From contig JAQPZY010001625.1 of the NCBI GenBank assembly GCA_029931535.1, positions 2,357,001-2,421,000 of the forward strand: a stretch of 64,000 bases of DNA. Direction: 5' to 3'. Made by a program: the position numbers and the translations under genes. The first letter of the stretch is position 1, and every line of letters starts with the position of its first letter. The notes beneath the pieces are model-generated. The model was not told where the DNA came from, searched no databases, and worked only from the letters and a program-made list of their open reading frames with translations. Positions 24,601 to 36,600 of this stretch are shown here, one piece after another. Source of the stretch: Margaritifera margaritifera (Eukaryota > Mollusca > Bivalvia > Unionida > Margaritiferidae).

Positions 24601-27600
24601 AAAACTATCAACAAAGTGATACATGTTTCATTCCTACACGTGTGCGACACAGTTTGTTGCACATGTCTGACAGTTTGCCAGCATGAGAAAGCCATGTGGG
24701 ATACACTTATCGCACACGAGTGTACTTGGTGACACAATGGATGACATCATTATGCTTATGATATCATGAACATCTGCATTGTTTCTAGTTTTTTTTATGT
24801 TGAAAAGACAATGTTTTCTGGAGTATAAGCAGAAATTTTTGTTTACAACAAATTCTTTCCTGAAAACTGAACTTTTGATGCTCTATCCAGTAATGCAAAA
24901 TGTTTTAGAAACTATGTTTTCTTTCTTCAGGTACACCAATACCAATGATCTACCATCTTTTCTCCACCTTATTTTTCAGAGTAGAAAAGAGAAAGATATA
25001 CTTACTCTTATGTGTTGGTGTGTGATAGGGAAATTCCAGCCATGGGATCAGAATTTGCAGGCAGGAACTTTGTCAGGCCTTATTCCTGCCAACAAAGTCT
25101 GACCCTCTGGTGGAATTTCCTTTTTCTACACCAGTGCTTATGATGCATTCTATTAGTATTGCCTATGCAATGCAGGTGAGACAAAAAGTGTGATGGCACC
25201 AATAGGAGATTGGAAAAAAAGACCATGCTACTTCAGTTGATATTTCTAGTGTCAGATCGGTTATCTGTTTATCCTTGCAGGAAGACAGGGAAAGTAGCCA
25301 ACTCTGCTAATGGGTCAGATTTTAGGAAAAGAGAGGAAAAACCGTCCATGCAAAAGATATCAGGTATGTATGATGAAGCAGCTGATTCTTATGTCCACAC
25401 TGCTTGCAGCAGGGGCATCTTGATTTGGTCCAGTCCATCCATCCATTCCTAATTCATACATAGGTATGTCCATCTGAATAAACCTATTAGCATGATTGTT
25501 CTAAAACCAATTAAGGGAGACAAAAATGAAATTAGGTAGGTATTTGTATGTAGATGACCTTATTCGATTTTCAGGCCATTACAGTACTGTTAACCTTTTT
25601 AAATCGTATATGCTCGTGTATAAGCCGATATCAACTGCATAGTCCCGGATCTGCCATCACATAATGCGCTGGCAGATCTGGGTCTATGCAGTTTGTAAGG
25701 ACTAATCAGTAGAACAAACAACATAGACCCTAATCTGCCAGCGCATTATGCATCGGCAGATCTGGGTCTGGGTTGTTTGCATTTGGACCCGGATTATATG
25801 CAAGTATATATGGTAATTGATTTGTCATTTGACTTGGCCTTTTTGAACAATAATCTTGTTAGCATGATTATACAAAAACCACTTGATGTAGACAGATTAA
25901 ATTAGGTAGGCCTGTTTGTATGTATAAAGCCACTTGATGTAGACAGATTAAATTAGGTAGGCCTGTTTGTATGCATAAAGCCACTTGATGTAGACAGATT
26001 AAATTAGGTAGGCCTGTTTGTTTGCATAAAGCCACTTGATGTAGACAGATTAAATTAGGTAGGCCTGTTTGTATGCATAAAGCCACTTGATGTAGACAGA
26101 TTAAATTAGGTAGGCCTGTTTGTATGCATAAAGCCACTTGATGTAGACATATTAAATTAGGTATGCCTGTTTGTATGTATAAAGCCACTTGATGTAGACA
26201 GATTAAATTAGGTAGGCCTGTTTGTATGTATAAAGCCACTTGATATAGACAGATTAAATTAGGTAGGCCTGTTTGTATATATATTTAGACTAGATTAACT
26301 GATTAGACTTTCATGTCATTCTAACCAAATTTTAAATTTGTATGATTTAAACAAAAATATTGACTTGGGTTTTTATGTGTGCAGATTTCTCAGGCTTCAG
26401 TATTTGAATATTGACCTTTGTTTTTTGTCTCCAATGACCCATTGAAATAGTGACATTATGTATATCACCAAGCTGCAGTTTATATCGTGGAACAGATGTA
26501 CTTGTTTATTTGTTACTAAAAGTAGATGGTAAATTCCTTTAGTTACACTTCAAGTACCTCAGTGGTTATCATAATATCAGTGTCCATTGAATGCAGATTC
26601 TTATTTGGGCATTTAAATTGAATCTGGACTAGTGTTTTAATTGTTTCCTTTGTTTTCAAATGCATAATGTCGCATTGAACTAAAACAAGAAAATCTCTGT
26701 TTCATTTCACTTAAATATTGCCCTTACTACGCTTAGGCAAGGTTTGTTTACTTGGTTAGGAACTGGTACATTCAGGCGAACTCCGCTATAACATGATGGT
26801 AGGGGTCCACAGAGTGCCACTGTGTTATGTACCATATTCAGGGCTGAGCAAATTTTGTTTTCATCCACTTGTCCAGGACAAGTGGTTTCAGAAAATTCAC
26901 TTGTCCCACCTTACTTTTCACTTGTCCCAAAATGGTAATCACTTGCCGAGATTTGATGAGATGTATGTACTTAATCCATAGAAAGAACGAACGAAATAAT
27001 ATTCAGCATTATTATTTCTTAAAAGAATTAAATTTTTCAAAAACATTGGTTGATATACATTTGGCTACTTCAGGTACATGTATATATGTTTTAGCTGCTG
27101 GATTTGAAAAAATGTCCATGTACATGTCTGCCACCTGCACCAGCACTTAGCCAGCAGTTGATAGCTGTGTTTGGGTTAAAGTCCTCAAGCTCTGGTCCAT
27201 TTGGTGAAATGTTCATTAGAATTTTTAAACTCTCATGGTTTAAGGAATTCTCACACTCAGTACTAAAAATGTGAAAGTCTTACGTTTTACCCTCCAGTTT
27301 CACAAGAATTTTCCTTCTTTGAATCGACCTTATTACCTTCCTTACGAAAATAATTTAGCAAACTCATTTTATCCACATAGTAAATGTCAGCTTGCTTGAC
27401 AACTACTTCAAAAGTGATCATAACAAACATTTTCTCTTTTAAATATGAACAGAGACAGCCCACTAATTAGCATAATAGTTTCGCATCAAGCGCAATATTG
27501 CATGAGAACTTTGAAAGAATCATTATTGTCATCTAATAAGTTTATAAAGGAAACCAACACTGATGTCGGTAGAGTACCTTTCATTAATTTAATTACGCTG

Positions 27601-30600
27601 GCTCGCTGGATTTAAATCGGAGTGAGCCGCTCATGAGGATCTGGTTTGAGTAAACACAGTGCAACAAAGCTGCTTAAAACATTACTAATTAATTAAAACC
27701 TGCTTTGTTTTGTTTGACGTGTTTTGATTTGCCGATAATTTGTTTGCTTAGCCCAGTGTGCAGTCAAGTGGTAACAGAATGCGCACGTATGCGATAGTTA
27801 TCACTGACCACCTGTAGGTGTTATACAGGATGTATATGTATACATGGAGAGGGGTAGAATCAAATATTCAGTATGCCCGGAGGGCATGAATGGCCAAATA
27901 AAGGTAGATATAGTGATTAAAGCATGAAAATTAGGACTTGCCCAACTTTTTTAAAATAGGAAAAAAGTACTTGTCCTGGACTAGCGACTTGGAAAATTTT
28001 ACGTGCCTGACTTGAAAATGAATAGTCTGGGACATCGGGCTATGGGATTTGCTCAGTCCTGATATTGTACATGCAATCCCCACTATAACATGATTGAAGG
28101 GGTAGGGTAGGTGTCCACAGAGTGCCACTGTGTTATGTATTATATTGTACAGGCAATCCCCACTATAACATGATTGTAGGGGTCCACAGAGTGCCACTGT
28201 GTTATGTATTATATTGTACATGCAATCCCCACTATAACATGATTGTAGGGGTCCACAAAGTGCCACTGTGTTATGTATTATATTGTACATGCAATCCCCA
28301 CTATAACATGATTGTAGGGGTCCACAAAGTACTCTATGTTATGTATTATATTGTACATGCAATCCCCACTATAACATGATTGTATGGGTCCACAAAGTAC
28401 TCTGTGTTATGTATTTTATTGTACATGCAATCCCCACTATAACATGATTGTAGAGTGCCACAAAGTGCTCTGTGTTATGTATTTTATTGTACATGCAATC
28501 CCCACTATAACATGATTGTAGAGTGCCACACAGTGCTCTGTGTTATGTAATTTTACTGTACATGCAATCCCCACTATAACATGATTGTATGGGGTCCACA
28601 AAGTGCTCTGTGTTATGTACCATATTTGTACAGAACCCCACTATAACATGATGATAAGGACCACGTGTGTTGTGTTATGTACTGTATTGTACAGGCAATC
28701 CCTGCTATAACATGATGGTAGGGGTCTGCAAAAGGTCACTCTATATTGTACAGGCAAAACTCTGTAACACAATGGTAGGGGTCAACAAAGTGCCACTGTG
28801 TTATGTACCATATTATATAGGTAATTCCCACTATAACAGACTGGTACAGGTCCACATAGTGCCACTGTGTTATGTACTGTATTGTACAGGCAATCCCCAC
28901 TATAACACAATGGTAGGCATCCACACAGTGCCACTGTGTTATGTACCATATTGTACAGGCAGTCCCCACTATAACAAGATTGTAGGTGTCCACAAAATAC
29001 CACTGTGCTATGTACAGACAAACCCCGCTATAGTATGATGGTCGTAACACAACGTGTCATGTGAAAAACATGTATTTTACTCCCAAACCCCTCTGACATG
29101 GTCGTGTTTTGAAAAACACGATTTTCAGTTATCTGAGAAAAAGAAAACAAAATGGAGAGAAAGAGATTTTTTTACCACCACTATACATGGATATGTGTTG
29201 ACAATCAGTTAATCAGTAAACTTGCTAGCAACTCTCTGGAAGAATTGTGTCTGTATAATGAACTAGTTTAGTTACTTTTAAATGTTTTGATAATTGAAGT
29301 TAACTTTAGCATATACATGTGGGCATTGTAAAGGATGGATGGATGAAAGGTGAGAGTGAGAGAGAACATGCAAATTTCCAACGTTAAAATTTTATATTAG
29401 ATAATTAGTAACTGTGTTGTCATTGTCATATACTTTATTGGATGAGACAATAAGTTATCTCACTTTATCTTATCTGTATATGTCCCTAGCATGTAGTCTG
29501 TATAAACAGCAAACAATTATGCTTTGAGCCCATGTAAAACTATTCTCTGGGCAAGGGGGGCGGATTTTATTTTTTGCACACACTACCAAGACCATATTGA
29601 TGTCAGTCATTCTGGAGAGTATGACATCCAATGACATAGCAACACCACCCAGCATATTTGACACTCTCACACATAAATGCAGATGCAGAAAGATCGTTTT
29701 CTATACTGAGAAAAATTAAACAAGATCTTCGGGGAAGATTGAACAACAGTACCATCCAGTCTTCAATGAGTGCAAATATGAACACCAATGATACTTGCAT
29801 TACCCGCCCCCCCCCCCCCCCCCCAACTGAACTATTGAAAGCAGCAAAGACTGCATCTAATTAAGAAAATATTCCTCTGTCCAATGGATTTTAAAGATGG
29901 AAACGGTATATTTTTTATTTATTTAATGTATGTCTGGTTCTGATTATGTGATGTTTGGCACATGTGTGTGGTGATGGTATTGGACAATGCTAAATCTACT
30001 ATTTTTTGTTTGTAAGTGTATTAAATGCACCAAAGAAAACAGATGTCATTTTCTTTTTTCTTTTTTAATCAAATTTGAAAATCCAGGAATTTTCTATAAT
30101 CTTATATGAAAAGATAACTTATTCTCAATTGATGTCACCTTTTTGGCCATGCACACTTACCCCCCTTGAGACCTAAAAACACACATTTTGAGTCTTCAAA
30201 TACTTCATTCCTTGCTAATAAATTCACACAAACTTATGAAACACAATATGGTGAATATACATACAAAAAATATCATTCATTCCACTTAATTAGGGAGAGA
30301 CATCAGGGATAGAGTTATTGTTTTACCCATAAAAATAAAAGTTCTTCAGTTGCCAATCTATTGATCATGGGACAGTTGGCTAACAACATGGCCAAGCCAC
30401 ATTTGCATGAAGGTGGTTTTTGTTTTGTGAATTTTTGTTAATAAAGCAGTGCCCTGTGTTGAACAATATTTTGTGTTCACTTTGCATTGAAGACAAACAT
30501 GAAGAAGAATTATTAGCTTTATTGTTGATGGTACAAGACAAATTAGACCAACAAATATCCTCTTTTTTTAAAGATAACATCTTTCAAAAATGACAAGCTA

Positions 30601-33600
30601 ACAACAAACAGTGACAGACTATTGACATGTGTGTAAAAAATACATTCACCAATGGAAACTTTTAACATCTTTATTCATTTAAAGAAAGACTGACTCTGTT
30701 TTCTTCAAAAATACAACACATCTCATCAGATTACCCAGTCAAACTCTCTTTTACATTGGCGATCAACTTTTGTAGTAATTCAAAAGTCATTCATGAGAAA
30801 TTTGTGAAGAGGTAAAACTTGAAAACAATGAAGCAACTTTGTGGTTTTAGAATTTGTGTTATAGCAAAACATGTTATAGCAGGGTTTCCCTGTATAGGCT
30901 GTTGCTTGATTCGCTATTTGATAAGACTGTATGCATAAGTCTTTTCTGTTTTCTACTGATTGAAATATTACACAAGGGCCTATCTTTTCACTGAGGTTCT
31001 ACTGATCAAGGATGTAATATAGACTAATCCATAGGAGGGTACTTGACTACATATAATAAGGATTCAAGCTTGGGAGAAGTATTGGCAAAATATTTGTTAA
31101 GGTTTTGTATTTTTACTCTTTTATTGATTCAAGGATTTGTTTTATGAAAATGGTACTAATCAGACATCCAGTATGGCCACCATAGTGGCCAGTTTGAAAA
31201 TCTTGTTATCACTCAAGAATATCAGACATGGATTAAACACTCAGCAGTTAAAAAGAAGAAACTGTCTTATTTTGGATTCCTGGAAATTCTCTTTGGACAG
31301 TAGAGCATCAGTCACTTCAAGGGACTCTTGTTTTTGTATTTCTTAGGGGTCAATAATGTGGAAAATTATTTCAAAAGTGATGAAAAATCCCAAATTTAGC
31401 AGTGTACTCCAAAAGGAAAATGTGTTCCTAATCACCTTATAAAACTCCTAGATATCAGAATTACAGCTGTACAGTCCATTGACAAGATTTCAAATCGGGT
31501 CATTTTTCTTCATTTCATTATTTGGTGGAATTATGGGCCCTTGTCATCTTATGAACTAATTCTTAAACTGAATGTTGTCATGAGTGAGATCATATTCATC
31601 ATCTGTTGCACATATTGCAGTATAAAGATTGTATTGATTTTTACTATTTTTGTATTAGTTTTAGTATTGGTTTTTGCTATTTTCTGTCCCTAATTTTTAT
31701 GTCAGTTGCTTATTGAGACAGTTCATGGCATTGCATAAGTTTGATCTGTCTGTTTTCTCATGGCTTTTTTGACAATTTTATCATTACAAGAAGTTACTTT
31801 TTACATGGACATGCTTTATGCATGTCCATCCTTCCCATCCTGTCATATCCATTACAAATCCTGCTCAAAGTACCGTATATACTTGCGTATAATCCCATAC
31901 CAACTGCAAACTGCATAGACCCAGATCTGCCGTCACATAATGTGTTTTCAGATCTGGGCCTATGCAGTTTGTAAGGACTAATTAGTAGAACAAACAACAT
32001 TGAATCTGATTTGCCGACACATTATGTGATGGTGGATCAGGGTCTATGTTGTTTGCATTTGAATCCGGCTTATACGGTATATACAGTACTGCATGAAATG
32101 ATAAGAGACATAATATTAAGAAGACGTAGGTAAAGATTCGATTTTCAAGATTTTTCTATTTTTTTTTAGTAGGTGTAGAAAAAAGTATTTGGACATTAAG
32201 GTAGATGGTAATTTAATTGTTTTTAAAGTTAAAATAGAAAAGAAAAGTTTGCACTTTTTTTTATCTGGGTTATGATATTTAGAAAAGATACGGAAGTTAT
32301 ATTTACTCATTTGTCTTTTCTCTTCTAGATGGAAGACCAGCTGTCTGTGCTGAGGATTCCAACTTTTCATTCAAGGTAGTTGGCTACACATACAAATTAC
32401 ATTCAGAGATGTTCATATTTAAATAAATTTTGTCATTGTAAGTACCTTAAAATGAATAAGTTACAGTGTCACCAAACTAGTTTTGTCGTTATTGGCATTA
32501 TTTTATGTTGAGACTCCCATATTTTGAGATTTTACATGGAGTGATCATCAGTACTCAGTCACATGATGTGGTTTTGCTAGAAAACTTTTGCTCAGAAAGA
32601 TATTTAAAAATCATGTGCATGGATGAATTTATTGTTGTTCATGTCTTTCACTAATACTGAACATACCATTGATCTCAGCATGTGGAAGCTAATTACACCT
32701 GCTGAGGAGGGAATGATGCAACACAAAAGAAAATATTTAGCACTTATTTGGGACAAGGGGTATTCTTTATTTCATTCTCAAAACAAGTGAAATACTCCAG
32801 GAATGATGAATATACATTTCAGTGTCAATTGATAATATGGCAGACTTTTAAAATACTGTTCAAAAGGAAGTAATATCAAGAATACTAAAATATGAGATCA
32901 GAATAATAATTGTTGTTTGAAATCTATTCTCATCTCCGTATTTAGTTACACTGAAAAATGTTATAATTTTGCATTACTCAGTAGCTTTTTTTAAGTAATA
33001 TTCTTCAGTTATCAACTGAGTATTCAATAAAAAACAATGTAAGATTGTAACTGTGGAATAAATTAGGTGGATTGCTGAATGAGCACTGGTACAGAGCATG
33101 TAATTATTTCCAACTTGGTGCCTATACTGATATGATCTCTTCCTTCCAACCATATGTAGCATGATAATGATTACCTATAGGGTCATTCTCAGGTAAGTAA
33201 ATTAATAATAATATACATTGGAAGTGCTCCAATTTTTTAATTACCATATATACTTGCATATAGTCCCAGTCCAAATATAAACAACTTAGACCCTGATCTG
33301 CCGTTGCATAATGCACTGGCAGATCAGGGTCTGTGTTGTTTGTTCTACTGATTAGTCCCTACAAACTGCATAGACCCAGATCTGTCAGCGCATTATGTGA
33401 TGGCAGATCTGGGTCTATGCAGTTTGGAGTTGGTATTGGATTATACACGAGTATATACGGTACTTTGAAAAGTTACTGAGCACTGTTACACACACTCAAA
33501 ATATTGAGTAGGTTTGTTTCTTGGATATGACGATTTTACAATCATTTAACATCTTCAGATTAACATGTTGATTCACATGAATATTTATATTGTGAAATGC

Positions 33601-36600
33601 ATTTAGAAAATGCAAGAAATTCATTGGCTACGATGCTTAAGATAAACTTAAAGCAAGCTTTTAATGCATACAGTAAATATTGATATGCTTTAGGCATCTG
33701 GGTCACACAGACAAATATAAAAAATATTTTGCAAATTTGGAGTTGTTCCCACATCCATATTATTACAGGCACATACAACTTAGTGCCATTTATGAAGGCT
33801 CAAGCATCATGATGAAACTTACTTTAGGTAAACTGATTTCAGTGTAAACACTTAGCACTGCAAGCTTTGTTACATATTAGTCCAGGGTTCCATCATGTGC
33901 TTATCATGTGCTAGTATATTTTTGGAATAGTATCATCTGTTTCCTCTCTGGTGATGAGGAAAACAATATGGCACATTCATGGGAGGAATTAAGCAATGGC
34001 CCAAAAATGTTTGTCTCTATCTTGAGTTCAACAATCAGATACAGTCCAAAGAGTGAATATTCTTAATTCTACAGCTGGCCATGTGATCAAATGATGTCAA
34101 AAAAAGGGAAATATAGAAAACACACAGAGGAAGGGTCAAATAAAAAAGTCACAAAGCGTGGTATTCAGGATTTAATTTGATGCATGAAACAATACCGGAG
34201 AACTTTGGCCGCTATTACTAGGATTTTGAAAAAGTTTAAGATTGAATATGTTTCAAAAAGGACAATGTTGTTAAAAAACAAAATAAAAATTTTAGAAATC
34301 AGTTGGAAAAATCATGTAGTATTGTATAGAGGCAAGCTTCACTGCAACATAGATAATTATCGGAATCATTTTCTTTTTTTGTTGGTTTCAACTGCAGTCT
34401 TAACACATTATTGGCTATATCATGCTGAGGAAATGGGAGTTAAGTGCCTTTCCCAAGGACACCGAGGCAGCCAACCTGGGCTAGCCTGGGTGGGTATCGA
34501 ACCTGCGAGCATTGGCTTATGAGTTAGACACTAGGAACTGATCTACTACTGCTCCCTGTATTGGAATAAGGGTGATATTCAGTGATTAATGTAAGATATT
34601 AGGCAAAATAGCAAGATTTTCATATGAAGGTGAATCTGGTGATGGAGGGACCTCATAATAATTGTCACCTGCCCCCATGCCCAAGTTTAGTTGAATGATT
34701 TAGGAATGTGTAGCATTCCATGGTATCAGAGCAGTTTCAGTGAGTGCCTGAAAGTATATAAAAGAGCTTGACATGTATGTGAACTATATTTGCTTGTCAT
34801 TTTGCAACAAGTACATATTCCAGGACGACATTTTACCAATTCATTGAGCCTGCATAGTTCAAAAGTACAAACATGAAATTCAACTTAAATGTATGTGTAG
34901 GCTGGCTCACAATCCGGATTTAAAGAACATCAAAAATGCCTGGCATAGACTCAGGCAAAAACTGAACTGCAAAACTACTTTGAAAATCTCAGGTCAAAAC
35001 ACAGCCTGGCACAGAGGAATTATAACTGTGTTGACTTTAATGCCTTTAAATTATATCCAAAGTCAGTATAACTCGATCCCTCAATGTGTGAGAAAATTGT
35101 TAAAAGCAAAGGGTTTAATTACAAAGTAAAAGGGTAAGTACAGTGTACTTTCAGTTATTTTATTGAAAAAGAATTTATAATGTACTCCTACCAGCATAGT
35201 ATGCATGAAAATGTTATGACATTAAGCCTTCATATACGGCACTAAGCAGTACTTTCATATTGTTTTTTTAAAGTAAGCAAATTGTTTGTTTTTTCTCAGT
35301 CCTATAACGCAGCAGCATATTTCTTATTTCAAGCATAAAGTTATTTGTAAATGGCATCACCATTGGCCATTTTCCAGTATGTTGTAAAATGACTCATTTC
35401 ACTAGGTGTCATGCCAATTAAAAATTACTGTCTATACTTGTGTAGAAGCAAAGACCATCTGCAAACTGCATAGACCCAGATCTGCCGTCGCATAATGCGA
35501 TAGCAGATTTGGGTCTATGCAGTTTGTAAGGACTAATCAGTAAAACAAACAACATAAACCCTAATCTGCTGGTGCATTATGCAACGGCAGATCAGGGTCT
35601 ATGTTGTTTGTATTTGGATCTGGGTTATACATGAGTTCATATGGTAGACATGTTCTGTTAATTTAATGAAATAATGTTGTAAAGCCTAATGTTACCTTTT
35701 TTTTATTTATGAGCATGTTTCTATTTCCAGGAAGAAAGGATGGAAGATGAGAAGACTAATGAAGATGATGAAGAATCTGCTGTAACGATGAAAGTTGAAC
35801 CTTTTCAGGAAGAGCCCTTGGACCTTAGTAGCAAGAGGACCAAATTGAAAAAAATGCAAATTTCAACCCAGTCCTCAATTCACAAAAGAAAGACATCTCT
35901 TGAATGGTATCTAACTAAGCTTTCTAGTCTTGCATCAAGCACCAATACAAACTCCAGGGCTGTTCAGACCTGCCCTACTCCAGGTCCTTATAAACTGAGT
36001 TTTCAATATGATTCATTGTCCAGACCTACTCCTTATCCTAAACCGGTACATTTGGCTGCCTATTTTCATGGTTTGGGATTCATCCCAGGATATTTTGTTC
36101 CAGGACAATCTTTAAAAGTCACTCAAGAAGAAAACTGTATGGAAGTAAGATTGAGACATCCAAGAAAATGGAAAGAAGAAAATCACCAACTTCCACAGTC
36201 CACTTTTATGAAGACAAGCATAGATCCTGAAGAAGGTCAGCCTCTCTCACTGTCAGTTCCAGACAGTTCTAAACCCCTGACACGATCATCTCTATCTCAT
36301 GGTTGTCAGCCTATCACTTCATTGAATTCTCAACTGTCAACTAGTGATGAAGTTCAGCCGATCATACCTTTTGCAGGCACTAGCCAACCTTTCATCACAT
36401 CAAGCTGTAATAGGCCCAGTTCTTTCACACCATCAACTTCTGCAGATGGTCAGCTTTACTTACCATCCACTCCAGATAGAGGCCAATCAAATAGGAGTAA
36501 TATGGGAAACCAGTTTTCAGAGTATACTGAACCAAGAAGTACACATAGTAGTCAAGAACAATCCTCATTTGTCAGTACAAAAGAGGAAAGCCAAGGTCCA

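Noticed and set aside
24779..25102. Additional exon between exons 1 and 2
   Set aside because: No acceptor/donor pair fits the phase chain, and exon 1 joins exon 2 perfectly without it.
25868..26239. Minus-strand repeat protein of 17-residue units
   Set aside because: Product of the 51-bp array; no start context, no flanking exon signals.
27931..29050. ORFs with HNTVALCGP repeats
   Set aside because: Translation of the 69-bp minisatellite on both strands.
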